Shown here in pieces: positions 10,150 through 19,397 of a stretch of DNA of 64,000 nt. The DNA is from Sediminivirga luteola (GTDB lineage: Bacteria; Actinomycetota; Actinomycetes; Actinomycetales; Brevibacteriaceae). The notes beneath the pieces were generated by a model, which saw nothing but the letters and a program-made list of their open reading frames with translations, was not told where the DNA came from and made no database searches. A program made the translations under genes and the position numbers. Every line of letters begins with the position of its first letter. Within the stretch, counting starts at the first letter, position 1. The stretch lies in the NCBI RefSeq assembly GCF_014639315.1, contig NZ_BMFY01000008.1:1-64000 (forward strand), given 5' to 3'.

Positions 10150-12420
10150 ATGAACGAACACACCACCCACCACGGCGAGGACCACACCGGCCACGCCCCA
10201 GCCACGCAGGGCCAGGCGGAACACGCTGACCATCACGAGCACGCCCCGGACGCCGAACACCAGCACCGCGGTCACCACACCGGCCACGACGATCACGCGG
10301 GTCACCGCGGCGCCGCGGGGGCACCTCACGGTCACGACCACCACGGTGGCCATGGTGGCCATGCGGGTCACGGTGATCACGTCGGGCAGTTCCGGCGGCT
10401 GTTCTGGATCATGCTCGCCTTGGCGGTGCCGGTGGTCGGGTTCAATGAGATGTTCGCCCATCTGCTCGGCTATCACCTCCCCGACGCCGAGTGGGTGTGG
10501 TGGGTCTCGCCCGTGCTCGGCACCGTCATCTACGCCTGGGGCGGCTGGCCGTTCCTGACCGGTGCCCTCTCGGAGGTCCGCTCCCGAAAACCGGGCATGA
10601 TGCTGCTGATCGGGCTGGCGATCACGGTCGCCTTCGTCGCCTCCTGGGGCGCCACGCTGCACCTGATCGACCACGAGTTGAACTTCTGGTGGGAACTGGC
10701 CCTGCTAGTGGTCATCATGCTGCTCGGTCACTGGATCGAGATGCGCTCCCTGGCCCAGACCACCTCCGCCCTGGATTCCCTGGCCGCGCTGCTGCCCGAT
10801 GAGGCCGAGAAGATCGACGGCGGCCAGGTCGTGAAGGTCGCCCCCGCCGATCTCGCGGTCGGCGATCTCGTCATCGTGCGCCCCGGATCGGCAGTGCCCG
10901 CCGATGGACGGATCGTCGACGGGTCGGCCTCGATGGACGAGTCGATGGTCACCGGGGAGTCCAAGACCGTGCGCCGTCAGGTGGGTGACTCGGTGGTCGC
11001 CGGCACTGTTGCGACCGACTCGGGACTGCGGGTCGAGGTCACCGCGACCGGTGAGGACACCGCGCTGGCGGGAATTCAGAAGCTGGTCTCCGATGCGCAG
11101 GCATCCTCCTCCCGCGCGCAGCGGATCGCAGATGTCGCCGCGGCGTGGCTGTTCTGGTTCGCGCTCGGCGCGGCCGCGATCACCGCCGTGGTCTGGTCCG
11201 TCCTCGGCCTGCCCGACACCGCGGTGGTGCGCACCATCACCGTGCTGGTCATCGCCTGCCCCCACGCGCTGGGCCTGGCGATCCCGCTGGTGGTCTCCAT
11301 CGCCACCGAACGCGCCGCCCGCGGCGGAGTACTCATCAAGGACCGCCTCGCGCTGGAGTCGATGCGCACGGTCGATGCGGTGCTGTTCGACAAGACCGGC
11401 ACCCTCACCAAGGGCGAGCCCACCGTCACCGGCATCGAACCGGTCGGCGGCCGGACCGACGACGAGGTGCTGGCGTTGGCCGCCGCAGCAGAGGCCGATA
11501 GCGAGCATCCGCTCGCCCGTGCCATCATCGGGGCCGCGAAGGAACGCAACCTCGACGTCCCATCAGCTCGTGACTTCTCCTCTTCCCCGGCCGTGGGAGT
11601 GAAAGCGACCGTGGGCGGCACGGTGGTCGAGGTCGGGGGTCCCTACCTGCTCGAACAGCGCCACCTCGGCGAGCTGCCGGTGGCCGAGCAGTGGCGATCC
11701 GAGGGGGCGATCATCCTGCATGTCCTCGCCGACGGCGAGGTCATCGGCGCCCTGCGGCTGGCCGATGAGATCCGCCCGGAGTCCAGGGACGCTGTCGATG
11801 CGCTCCACGCTGCCGGCGCGCAGGTCGTGATGATCACCGGCGATGCCCAGGCCGTCGCCGACACCGTCGCTGCCGAGCTCGGCATCGACCGGGTCTTCGC
11901 CGGAGTCCGGCCCGAGGACAAGGCCGCCAAGGTCGCCGAACTCCAGGGTGAGGGGCGCAAGGTCGCGATGGTCGGTGACGGCGTCAACGACGCCCCGGCC
12001 CTCGCCCAAGCCGATGTCGGCATCGCGATTGGCGCCGGCACCGATGTCGCGATCGGCTCGGCCGGGGTCATCCTCGCCTCTTCCGACCCGCGTTCGGTGC
12101 TCTCGGTCATTGACCTCTCCCGCGCCAGCTACCGCAAGATGAAGCAGAACCTGTGGTGGGCAGCCGGCTACAACCTCATCTCCGTACCCCTGGCCGCCGG
12201 CGTCCTGGCGCCGATCGGATTCGTGCTGCCGATGAGCATCGGCGCAATCCTGATGTCGGCCTCTACCGTCGTCGTCGCGCTCAACGCTCAGCTGCTGCGC
12301 CGCCTCGACCTCCGGCCTGAGACAAGCACCGGCACGTTCCTAAACCGCACCGTGCCGAACCACCCAACCAGCGCTGATCGGGGCACCACCGAGATCAGAA
12401 AGGACACAGTCTCGCCATGA
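10150..12420 (+). CDS. copB: P1B-type ATPase with CPH motif and His-rich N-terminus (CopB-like)
   Basis: A 756-residue second heavy-metal ATPase. The first ~80 residues are an extreme His-rich tail (about a third His), replacing the Cys-based HMA domain of CopA. Then come membrane helices, TGES (MVTGESKTV), the intramembrane site CPH (IACPHALGLAIPL), DKTGT, the EHP loop (DSEHPLARAI), TGDA and [13 protein letters not shown] pumps are the CopB class, linked to copper or silver, and differ in metal preference from CPC pumps. Having both types suggests coverage of different metal forms. Start at 10150 is preceded by GGAGAGA; its stop overlaps csoR in ATGA. Confidence 0.92.
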   Translation: MNEHTTHHGEDHTGHAPATQGQAEHADHHEHAPDAEHQHRGHHTGHDDHAGHRGAAGAPHGHDHHGGHGGHAGHGDHVGQFRRLFWIMLALAVPVVGFNEMFAHLLGYHLPDAEWVWWVSPVLGTVIYAWGGWPFLTGALSEVRSRKPGMMLLIGLAITVAFVASWGATLHLIDHELNFWWELALLVVIMLLGHWIEMRSLAQTTSALDSLAALLPDEAEKIDGGQVVKVAPADLAVGDLVIVRPGSAVPADGRIVDGSASMDESMVTGESKTVRRQVGDSVVAGTVATDSGLRVEVTATGEDTALAGIQKLVSDAQASSSRAQRIADVAAAWLFWFALGAAAITAVVWSVLGLPDTAVVRTITVLVIACPHALGLAIPLVVSIATERAARGGVLIKDRLALESMRTVDAVLFDKTGTLTKGEPTVTGIEPVGGRTDDEVLALAAAAEADSEHPLARAIIGAAKERNLDVPSARDFSSSPAVGVKATVGGTVVEVGGPYLLEQRHLGELPVAEQWRSEGAIILHVLADGEVIGALRLADEIRPESRDAVDALHAAGAQVVMITGDAQAVADTVAAELGIDRVFAGVRPEDKAAKVAELQGEGRKVAMVGDGVNDAPALAQADVGIAIGAGTDVAIGSAGVILASSDPRSVLSVIDLSRASYRKMKQNLWWAAGYNLISVPLAAGVLAPIGFVLPMSIGAILMSASTVVVALNAQLLRRLDLRPETSTGTFLNRTVPNHPTSADRGTTEIRKDTVSP

Positions 12421-12734
12421 CAAGCGCAGCCCCAACACCACAGGCTCCTGCCGGGCACGGCTACATCAGCGACAAAGACCGCTACCTCGCCCGCCTCAAG
12501 CGCATCGAAGGTCAGGCCCGCGGCATCCACCGCATGATCGACGAGAACACGTACTGCATCGACATCCTCACCCAGATCAGCGCCGCCACCGCAGCACTGG
12601 AGAACGTCGCTTTGGGCCTGCTCGAGGACCACCTCAAACACTGCGTCGCATCCGCGATCCACGACGGCGACACAAGCGCCGAGGCGAAGATCAAGGAAGC
12701 CTCCGATGCGATCGCTCGTCTTGTGAAGTCGTAG
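12417..12734 (+). CDS. csoR: CsoR copper-sensing repressor
   Basis: A 105-residue all-helical repressor. The Cu(I) ligand set is intact with exact family spacing: Cys47 (TYCIDIL), then His72 and Cys76 (DHLKHC), +25 and +29 residues. Copper binding releases the protein from a C/G-tract operator; the site at 5517-5533, 7 kb upstream at the head of the same operon, fits. Being last gene and ATGA-coupled to copB, it would give delayed negative feedback. A 15-residue Ala/Pro tail precedes the core. Confidence 0.93.
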   Translation: MTSAAPTPQAPAGHGYISDKDRYLARLKRIEGQARGIHRMIDENTYCIDILTQISAATAALENVALGLLEDHLKHCVASAIHDGDTSAEAKIKEASDAIARLVKS

Positions 12735-12969
12735 GGCCTGCGATGCTGACCCTCCTAATGCGCGCCGTCACCTCGGCCGTCGCGATCCGCGAGATCGACG
12801 TCTCCGTCCAACGCTGCTGTCAGGCAATGCGCTGGCGCGTCACCGTGCGCCTTACCCGCGAAACGAGTGGCCCGTGAGCGACGTCGTCCCAGGTCGAACT
12901 GGTCATTGTCACCCACGATCCGCGGAAAGACGCTGCCCGGTCGCATGCGGGTGACCGTGGCCTGAGTAG

Positions 12970-13887
12970 ATGCGGCGCGACACCGAGAACCTGGCCGGAC
13001 CGGTCCTTGCTCGTAGCCGGAGCATCTACACACCGATCCCGCCTGTGGCCTATGACTGGGTGAAGCTGATCTTCGTCCGTCATGGGTCGGCAATCCTGCT
13101 GAGCGAGTTCGGTGAGAAGCCCGTCTCTATCGGTGACGTCGTGGCACTCGGCGCGAACACTCTCTGCGGGATTGAGCCAGAGGGCTCCATTACGGTCACC
13201 ACGCTCTATCTCGATCGCGATTACGTCATCGACCAAGTGTTCTGGCAACACACACCCATGTTGACCGACAGATTTCATGCGCGAGACTTCGCTGAGGAGC
13301 TGTACTCCGAGCCCGCGCAGATACTCCGTCTCGGCGAGAACCGCGCAGGGATGCTCATGCCATGGCTCGACGAGCTGGCCACCCTCAGTCTCGACGGCCA
13401 GTCGCCGGAATACTTCTACCGAATGCAAGCGCTGCTGTTCGCCGTGCTTGACGTGGTCATGCCTTACGTAAAGACCACCCTCGTGCGTCGGTCAGCAACC
13501 CAGCGCAAGACCACCCATCCCGGACCACTACGGCTGCGGCCGTGCGCACCGTTGCGGGGCGAGGCGCGTGAGGTGGCAGAACTTCTGCGTAGAGTGCCGG
13601 CGCGAAGGTGGACGCTCGGTGCCCTCGCTGAGACCGTGCACCTGTCCCCATCCCAGCTTGGCCGAGTGTTCGTCGACGCCTACGGCAAGTCACCAATGGC
13701 GTACCTGATGACCGTGCGCGCCGAGCAGCTTGCCCGACTGCTTCGGGAAACCGACCTGCCGATCGAAGCCGCAATGCGTGAGGTTGGCTGGAACAGCCGC
13801 GGCCATGCCGCTCGACTGTTCCGCCAAGCAGTCGGAGTCACACCGGCCCGTTACCGCGAGCTGGCACAGCAAAAAATTGCAGCCTGA
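12970..13887 (+). CDS. AraC-family transcriptional regulator
   Basis: A 305-residue regulator with a cupin-like N-terminal sensing half and a C-terminal AraC double helix-turn-helix: TLGALAETVHLSPSQLGRVF for the first HTH, and IEAAMREVGWNSRGHAARLF plus GVTPARYRE for the second. The ligand is unknown. It stands alone between the copper operon and the replication/transfer genes, with 235 bp before it and 237 bp after it and no clear Shine-Dalgarno at the ATG. Codon use is somewhat less G/C-biased than its neighbours, hinting at a different origin. It may regulate the flanking ArdC-led operon. Confidence 0.8.
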   Translation: MRRDTENLAGPVLARSRSIYTPIPPVAYDWVKLIFVRHGSAILLSEFGEKPVSIGDVVALGANTLCGIEPEGSITVTTLYLDRDYVIDQVFWQHTPMLTDRFHARDFAEELYSEPAQILRLGENRAGMLMPWLDELATLSLDGQSPEYFYRMQALLFAVLDVVMPYVKTTLVRRSATQRKTTHPGPLRLRPCAPLRGEAREVAELLRRVPARRWTLGALAETVHLSPSQLGRVFVDAYGKSPMAYLMTVRAEQLARLLRETDLPIEAAMREVGWNSRGHAARLFRQAVGVTPARYRELAQQKIAA

Positions 13888-13897
13888 GTAGCGCCCG

Positions 13898-13940
13898 GCG
13901 ATACAGATCGCCGCATTCGCGATACACACATCTGCATCGC
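13898..13940. repeat. Inverted repeat downstream of the AraC gene
   Basis: GCGATACAGAT (13898-13908) and ATCTGCATCGC (13930-13940) are reverse complements with one mismatch, 21 nt apart. Also a direct repeat of GCGATACA inside. It starts 11 nt after the araC-like stop. Either a regulator site for the ardC operon or a terminator; there is no U-tract. Confidence 0.4.
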
Positions 13941-14124
13941 AACCGGTTCCGGGGTCCACTGCGCGCTCCGAGCTGGTAGTCCGGTACGGACTCGTCGGGT
14001 TCACCATTACGCCTGACGGTCACATCGTCCGTTGTCCGTCTCTCGTTGCTGGTCTTCCCGGCGTACCTGGTGGTCACCGAGGCCCAGTTCGGCCCGGTGC
14101 TCACCGTATCGGGAGGACACGACG

Positions 14125-15246
14125 ATGGCGACGACACGGAAGCAGACCCAGGCCACGCGCGAGGCCAAGCTCGATGAGTTGCACGAGCGCCTGACTGGTG
14201 CGGTCGAACGGCTCGTCTCGGGTGAGGACTGGGCGCGGGCGCTCGCGTTCGCGGCACGGTTCAGGACCAGATCGTTTTCCAACACGCTGCTGATCTGGAC
14301 ACAGCACCAGGCGGCGTTCGAGACCGGCCTGGTGCCCGACCCGTTCCCCTCGTGTGTGGCCGGGTATCGCCAGTGGCAGCAGTTCGGGCGGCAGGTGGAG
14401 AAGGGCCAACCCGGCTATCAGATTCTCGCTCCCGTAACGGGCCGGTTCGCCTCGGCCAACACCTCGGACGTGGACTCCTGGCGGCGTCTGGGCAAGGGTG
14501 AGAAGCCCCGGGCCGGTGAGGTCGTGCGCACGCGGATGGTCGGTGTCCGGCCCGCCTATGTGTGGGACGTGAGCCAGACTGCCGGTGATCCGATCCCCGA
14601 ACCACCGGCACCGAAGCTACTCGAAGGCGAAGCCCCCGTCGGGCTGTGGGACGGACTCGCGGGGCAGGTCGAGGCGGCCGGGTTCTCGGTGGTGCGGGTG
14701 CCGCACGAGGGCATGATCCGCGGCGCCAACGGGATGACCGACTACACCGCGAACACCGTGGCGGTGCGGGAGAACATGGACCCGGCCGCGCAGGTCAAGA
14801 CTCTCGCCCATGAACTCGGCCACGTGCTCCTGCATGGCCCCGATGCCGAGGAGGCCCGTCAGCATCGCGGCATCGGTGAGGTCGAGGCGGAGTCGGTGGC
14901 GCTGATGGTCGGCGCCGCCCACGGGATGGACACGTCCGGTTACACGATCCCGTACGTCTCGACCTGGGCGGCGCGGGTGGATGACAAGGAGCCGGTCGAG
15001 GTGGTCAAGGCCACCGGGGAGCGGGTCCGCAAGACCGCGCTGGCGATCCTGGATCAGCTCGACACCGCGCAGGTCGGTGACGGCACTCCACCAGGTCTGG
15101 ACCGCGAGAAACCCCAGCGCAGCGAGCCGCAGCGCGGTGAGCCGGCGCACGAACGCAACACGCCCAGGCGTCCGGCGGCGTTGGTGCCTGAGCCGGGGGT
15201 GCGTCCTGTCAGGGTCTCGGTGGCGCCGGCGGGGCGGGAGCTGTGA
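14125..15246 (+). CDS. ArdC-like antirestriction protein / zinc metallopeptidase
   Basis: A 373-residue protein. Residues about 10-150 match the ArdC-type N-terminal domain (SFSNTLLIW, QFGRQVEKGQPGYQIL), which binds single-stranded DNA. Residues about 170-290 are an ImmA/IrrE-like metallopeptidase with HELGH (His229, Glu230, His233) and a downstream Glu (EVEAESVALMVG). The C-terminal 80 residues are Pro/Arg-rich and probably disordered. Such proteins shield incoming conjugative DNA from restriction. GGGAGGA precedes the ATG. It heads a tightly packed run of genes (GTGA junction to the prim-pol). Confidence 0.85.
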   Translation: MATTRKQTQATREAKLDELHERLTGAVERLVSGEDWARALAFAARFRTRSFSNTLLIWTQHQAAFETGLVPDPFPSCVAGYRQWQQFGRQVEKGQPGYQILAPVTGRFASANTSDVDSWRRLGKGEKPRAGEVVRTRMVGVRPAYVWDVSQTAGDPIPEPPAPKLLEGEAPVGLWDGLAGQVEAAGFSVVRVPHEGMIRGANGMTDYTANTVAVRENMDPAAQVKTLAHELGHVLLHGPDAEEARQHRGIGEVEAESVALMVGAAHGMDTSGYTIPYVSTWAARVDDKEPVEVVKATGERVRKTALAILDQLDTAQVGDGTPPGLDREKPQRSEPQRGEPAHERNTPRRPAALVPEPGVRPVRVSVAPAGREL

Positions 15247-16157
15247 TGGTCACCCCGGATGTGCTGACAGGTGTGTGGGCACGGGCTGCGGATGCGTCGT
15301 CATTCTCGGGGGCGGCGAGGGAGTTCGCCGACGCGGGGGTGCCGGTCTTCCCGTGCGTACCGGGCGGCAAGCGCCCGTTGACCGGGCATGGCTTCCGCGA
15401 CGCCACCACCGACGGCGGGCAGGTGTCGGCGTGGTGGCGTCAGCATCCGCAGGCCAACATCGGTGTCCCGACCGGCGTGGCCTCGGGGGTGGTCGTGGTC
15501 GATGTCGATGTCCACGGCCCCATCGACGGGTTCACTGCGTTCGGCCGCGCGCAGGAGGCGGGGCTAGTGGATGGCTGGCAGCTCCTGGTCTCCACGCCCA
15601 CCGGTGGGATGCACGCCTACTACCCAGCGACGCCCGGGGGCGGGCAGCGGTCGTGGCAGGCCGCTCGTGCCGGGATCGACTGCCGTGGCGAGGGCGGCTA
15701 CATCGTCGCCCCGCCCTCGGTAGTGGCCGGTGAGCGAGGTCGCGCCCCCTATCGGGTGCGGCGGATCAACACTGACCCCGTCAAGCCGCTGGATGACCGG
15801 CGGTTGCGGGACTTCCTCGACCCCCGCCCCACACCAGCAACGCGCCCGACCGGCCACGTGCGCGAGGTGAACGCGGAGCGGCTGGCCGGCTGGGTCGCCG
15901 GACGACCGGAGGGTGAGCGGAATCGTGGTCTGTTCTGGGCGGCGTGCCGCCTGGCCGAGAACGGCATCCCACCGGTCGATACGTACGCCGCCCTTGCCCC
16001 GGCTGCTGAGCATGCGGGGCTCACGGCGCGGGAGGTGTCAGCGACGATCCGCTCCGCCTACCGCACCACCGGCCCGGCACCGCGAACACCCGCCGGCTCA
16101 CCGTCCGAGGAACCACGTCGGAGCGTGCAGCAGGCATCAGGACGGTTGCTGTCATGA
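15243..16157 (+). CDS. Prim-pol (AEP primase/polymerase) domain protein
   Basis: A 304-residue archaeo-eukaryotic-type primase-polymerase. Residues about 20-200 carry the family features: GVPVFPCVPGGKRPL near the start, the catalytic VVVVDVDVHGP (DxD), TPTGGMHAYY and a basic GGYIVAPPS segment. The C-terminal 90 residues are a helical bundle (GERNRGLFWAACRLAENG) typical of primase C-terminal regions. It may prime replication of the transferred strand or the excised circle. Start GTG 15243 overlaps the previous stop; ATG 15246 is an equal option. The full helicase half of many phage prim-pols is absent. Confidence 0.85.
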   Translation: MMVTPDVLTGVWARAADASSFSGAAREFADAGVPVFPCVPGGKRPLTGHGFRDATTDGGQVSAWWRQHPQANIGVPTGVASGVVVVDVDVHGPIDGFTAFGRAQEAGLVDGWQLLVSTPTGGMHAYYPATPGGGQRSWQAARAGIDCRGEGGYIVAPPSVVAGERGRAPYRVRRINTDPVKPLDDRRLRDFLDPRPTPATRPTGHVREVNAERLAGWVAGRPEGERNRGLFWAACRLAENGIPPVDTYAALAPAAEHAGLTAREVSATIRSAYRTTGPAPRTPAGSPSEEPRRSVQQASGRLLS

Positions 16158-16861
16158 CGGCGACGGACACGCTGGGGGTGCGGCGTCGTGGCCGGCGCCT
16201 CGCGGTGATCACCGCCGTGGCCGGGACGGTGCTGATCGCCTTGGGTGCGTTCTGGCTGTCCTTCACCGCGTTGGCCGATCTGGCCCGCCGCTCGGGTATC
16301 GAGGAGGGGCAGGCGTGGGCGTGGCCTCTGATCGTGGACGGCATCATCGTCGTCGCGACCGTCTCCGTCGTCGCGCTGGCAGGCCAGAGATCGGCCTGGT
16401 ATCCATGGGTGCTGCTGGCGGCCGGGGCGATCGTGTCGGTGACCGCGAACGCGCTGCACGCCGTCGTGGCCGCGGACGCTGACGTGCCCGGTGTGCTGGC
16501 CGCGTCGGTGGCGGCGGTCCCACCGCTGGTGCTGCTGGCGATCGCCCACCTGACGGTGATCCTCACCCGGCCCGTCACGGAGACGACCGGACCACCAGCA
16601 CTCGTCGTCGCGGAAGACGAGCCCCAGCCGCCGGCCGAGTCGCCCCGCGATGAGGAACTGACCCAGGCCGACGCGGACCGGCCGGGCGTGCGGGATCGGC
16701 GTGAAGTCGCCGCCGGACTGCGCGGGCAGGGCTGGTCGAACAAGCGCATCGCCCGCCACCTCGACGTGCACCCGTCCACGGTAGGCCGCTGGTTCACGCC
16801 CGCGCACCTCCCCGGCGAGCAAACCATCGACGACACCGGCAGCGAGGCGAGGACACCATGA
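16154..16861 (+). CDS. DUF2637 membrane protein with C-terminal helix-turn-helix
   Basis: A 235-residue protein with four hydrophobic segments (about residues 15-40, 55-75, 80-100, 110-135), matching DUF2637 proteins that sit near spread genes of Streptomyces plasmids. The C-terminal third is cytosolic and contains a homeodomain-like HTH: REVAAGLRGQGWSNKRIARH with HPSTVGRWF. It is thus a membrane-tethered potential DNA-binding protein, perhaps holding element DNA at the transfer site. ATGA junctions at both ends place it firmly in the operon. Confidence 0.75.
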   Translation: MTATDTLGVRRRGRRLAVITAVAGTVLIALGAFWLSFTALADLARRSGIEEGQAWAWPLIVDGIIVVATVSVVALAGQRSAWYPWVLLAAGAIVSVTANALHAVVAADADVPGVLAASVAAVPPLVLLAIAHLTVILTRPVTETTGPPALVVAEDEPQPPAESPRDEELTQADADRPGVRDRREVAAGLRGQGWSNKRIARHLDVHPSTVGRWFTPAHLPGEQTIDDTGSEARTP

Positions 16862-17325
16862 GCACGACCACCGACCGGGCCCGCGAACGGGACCACCGCA
16901 AGGACCCCCGCGAGCGTCAAGATCAGGTGACCGTTCAGGACACCGGCCGTAGGGTCCCGGACCCAGCTGAGGAGACGGCGCCGGAGGCGGTACGCGCGGC
17001 CCGTGTAGCCCAACGCGATCGTGCCGACAAAGCGACGGCGGCGGATGCCGCGAGGCGGTTGCGGGGTGTGGAGTGGGTGCGGCCGACCGATCTGCTCGCC
17101 CGGCAGTCGGCGGCGGTGGCGGGGCGGGGTATCGACTTCGAGGTCGAGCTCGCTCGTCGCGCCCGTCAGTTCACCGGCCAGATGACGCGGTCCGGCGGCC
17201 GCGGTGCCGGCGAGGTCGGCAAAGCGATTAGTGAGCGTGCGCGGCGGCTGCCGGATGTGTCGGAGTTCGGCCGTGGCAGTCGGCACCAGTCGTGGGTGTC
17301 TCGTTCGGGGATCGGGCTGGGGTGA
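16858..17325 (+). CDS. Conserved element protein of unknown function (155 aa, highly charged)
   Basis: Not assigned to a family. The first half is rich in Arg, Asp and Glu and probably disordered. The second half (LRGVEWVRPTDLLARQSAAVAGRGIDFEVELARRARQ) looks helical, and the tail is Gly/Arg/Ser-rich. Its relaxase-adjacent-style composition and ATGA coupling to the DUF2637 gene suggest a mobilisation or relaxosome accessory role, which is only an inference. Confidence 0.6.
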   Translation: MSTTTDRARERDHRKDPRERQDQVTVQDTGRRVPDPAEETAPEAVRAARVAQRDRADKATAADAARRLRGVEWVRPTDLLARQSAAVAGRGIDFEVELARRARQFTGQMTRSGGRGAGEVGKAISERARRLPDVSEFGRGSRHQSWVSRSGIGLG

Positions 17326-17384
17326 CCTGACATGCGCGCCCCCACCAGCACTTCGCCGTCGCGGCCGGTGGTGTGGGGGCGCGT

Positions 17385-17393
17385 GTGCACCTG
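17385..17393 (+). repeat. GYGCACCTG intergenic motif, copy 2
   Basis: GTGCACCTG inside GCGTGTGCACCTG, 21 nt before the ATG at 17415 and just upstream of its Shine-Dalgarno. The same 13-mer recurs at 19379-19391. Confidence 0.5.
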
Positions 17394-17414
17394 TCTGTCA
17401 GGAGGTGCCCGACC

Positions 17415-18338
17415 ATGACCACGACAACACCCACCCATCCGCACACCACCGATGGCGAGGGCGGTGAGGACTTCACGACCAGCGACGGGCTGCGGACGCT
17501 GCTACTCCGGCTCCACGACGCCGGGCCAGGGGCATGGAGCCATGACCCGGTCGCCGCGGAGCTGATGGCCTACACCGCGACCAAGTACGAACCCCTCGCC
17601 CGCAAGCACGGCCTGGACCCGTGGGAGGCCGCGTCGGCGGCGTTCAAGGTGATGATCACCCGCGCCGCCCGCGAAGCACGCGACCCGTGGGCGGTGATCA
17701 CGCATGCGGTGCGGATCACCTGCATCTTCGAAGAACGCGCCCAAGGACTGCTCTGCTCGGTGCACCAGGCTCGCCGCCCTCATGTCTCGGCGTTCCACGA
17801 CCCCGAACGGTTCTCCGACCGCGAGAACCCCCTGACCGACTACCACCCCGCCTTCCACATCACCGACCCTCACGATCACGCCGACGCCGAGACGGATGCC
17901 GACGGGGCGGGCTCCGATGGTGGCGGGCGCGGGTCGGATCAGGCGTGCATGACGGCCGGGTCGGCAGCCGAGGACGCGATCGCCTTGTTCACGCTGCTGG
18001 GCTGGGACCCGGCCACCGCCCGGGCCGGGGTGGAGCATGTCTGCGCCGCGCTGACCAAGACCGGCACCCGCCAGGCCGCCTACGAGACGTTGCGGCGGGA
18101 CAAGCACGCACGCGCCCTGCTGGACCTCCCCCGCTCCTCCTGGACCGCGCTGCTGCGCGCCTTGCTGGGCAACCCCCACCCCGCCTACGCCGCCACGACC
18201 GCGGGGCGGGGTGTGCTGCTGCGGCTGCTGATCGGCGAAACCCTGGGCGTGCTGCTACGCGACGACGACCTCATCTTGACCATCTCGCTGGCCGCGCCCG
18301 GTGGCCACGACGGCCGCCCTGGTGGTGATCGGTCGTGA
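17415..18338 (+). CDS. Conserved ICE protein of unknown function (307 aa)
   Basis: No named family recognised. Two halves are separated by an acidic/Gly linker. The N-terminal half (HGLDPWEAASAAFKVMITRA, DPWAVITHAVRITC, ERFSDRENPLTDYHPAF) looks helical and, loosely, like a sigma-factor or replication-protein fold. The C-terminal half (ALFTLLGWDPATARAGVEHV, RRDKHARALLDLPRSSWTALLRALLG) resembles a helical DNA-binding domain. A strong AGGAGGTG precedes the ATG. It is GTGA-coupled to the ParB-like gene, so a DNA-maintenance role is likely. Function not established. Confidence 0.65.
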   Translation: MTTTTPTHPHTTDGEGGEDFTTSDGLRTLLLRLHDAGPGAWSHDPVAAELMAYTATKYEPLARKHGLDPWEAASAAFKVMITRAAREARDPWAVITHAVRITCIFEERAQGLLCSVHQARRPHVSAFHDPERFSDRENPLTDYHPAFHITDPHDHADAETDADGAGSDGGGRGSDQACMTAGSAAEDAIALFTLLGWDPATARAGVEHVCAALTKTGTRQAAYETLRRDKHARALLDLPRSSWTALLRALLGNPHPAYAATTAGRGVLLRLLIGETLGVLLRDDDLILTISLAAPGGHDGRPGGDRS

Positions 18339-19348
18339 CCGCACCAGCCGGATACATCGAGCTGGAGCGCACCGTGGACTCGATCTCTGTGGGGCGCCGG
18401 CATCGCGGCGACCTGGGCGACATCGACGCACTCGCTGCCTCGATCGAGCGGGATGGGCTGCTGCAGCCCATCACCATCACCCCCGACGGGGTGCTGGTGT
18501 GCGGGGCCAGGAGGTTGGCGGCGATCAAACAGCTCGGCTGGCGCAAGGTCAACGTGTGGGTCCGGAGCGGGATCTCTGACCGGCTCGGGCATCTGTTGGC
18601 CGAGCAGGACGACAACGTGCTCCACAAGCCGCTGACCCAGACCGAGGCGGCCGCCCTGTATCGGGAGCTGAAGGCGCTGATGGCCGAGGACGCTGAGCGC
18701 AGGAGGGCCGCGACGCAGTTCAGCCGGGAGCGACAGCCAGGAAGCGACGGTCCCGGCGAATCGCCGGGACCGTCAGGCGCACTCGGTGAGGCGCGTGAAC
18801 AGGCCGCCCGCATGGTCACCGGCACCGCCTCCTACAAGCGACTCGAACAGGTCGGCTGGCTCCAGCAGATCGCCGAGGACCCCGCCCAACCCGCGTCCCT
18901 GCGGGCACAGGTCGTCGCGGAGTTGGCGCGCATCGACGCCGGGGCTCCGGTGCATCCGGTCTATGAGGCGGTCCGGCGCGCGGTCGAGACTGCCCGAGAG
19001 CAGCGGGAGGCCGATCTGCATCAGCTCGCCGCCGACGCCCTCGCCCGCGCCAAGCAGACAAAGACCGGTAAGCGCGCGCCTCGGCCCCGCCCTGTTCCCG
19101 ACGACGACGGCGAGCCGGTCCGGTATCCAGTGCGGGCATTCGTGCTCACCTGGACCGAGCTGGAGCGGTGGTGGACTCATTACGACGCCGAACAGCTCGC
19201 CGCCGAGCTGACCGATGAGCAGATCGAGTCCTTCCTTGCCACCGTCGAGGGCACCAGCCGGTTCGCCGAGGAACTGCGCACCGCCCGCGACCACCACACC
19301 ACCGGCGACGAGCCGGTCCCGGTCCGGGGTCATCTACGCGCCCTCTGA
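18335..19348 (+). CDS. ParB/Srx-fold domain protein
   Basis: A 337-residue protein. Residues about 10-110 form a ParB N-terminal domain: DIDALAASIERDGLLQPI, then VLVCGARRLAAIKQLGW (the GxRR nucleotide-binding type motif) and LTQTEAAALYRELKALM. The remaining two thirds are helical, with basic and acidic stretches and a C-terminal LTWTELERWW segment. ParB-fold proteins bind CTP and DNA in partition or act in regulation. No ParA ATPase is found nearby, so classical partition is uncertain. GTG start overlaps the previous stop. Confidence 0.8.
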   Translation: MTAPAGYIELERTVDSISVGRRHRGDLGDIDALAASIERDGLLQPITITPDGVLVCGARRLAAIKQLGWRKVNVWVRSGISDRLGHLLAEQDDNVLHKPLTQTEAAALYRELKALMAEDAERRRAATQFSRERQPGSDGPGESPGPSGALGEAREQAARMVTGTASYKRLEQVGWLQQIAEDPAQPASLRAQVVAELARIDAGAPVHPVYEAVRRAVETAREQREADLHQLAADALARAKQTKTGKRAPRPRPVPDDDGEPVRYPVRAFVLTWTELERWWTHYDAEQLAAELTDEQIESFLATVEGTSRFAEELRTARDHHTTGDEPVPVRGHLRAL

Positions 19349-19382
19349 CAGCAGCCTTCCCGCTGAGTGCTTGGTGGCGCGT

Positions 19383-19391
19383 GTGCACCTG
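19383..19391 (+). repeat. GYGCACCTG intergenic motif, copy 3
   Basis: GTGCACCTG, 6 nt before the ATG at 19398, inside the 13-mer GCGTGTGCACCTG (19379-19391) shared exactly with copy 2. Here it occupies the place of the Shine-Dalgarno region. Confidence 0.5.
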
Positions 19392-19397
19392 GTGGGT

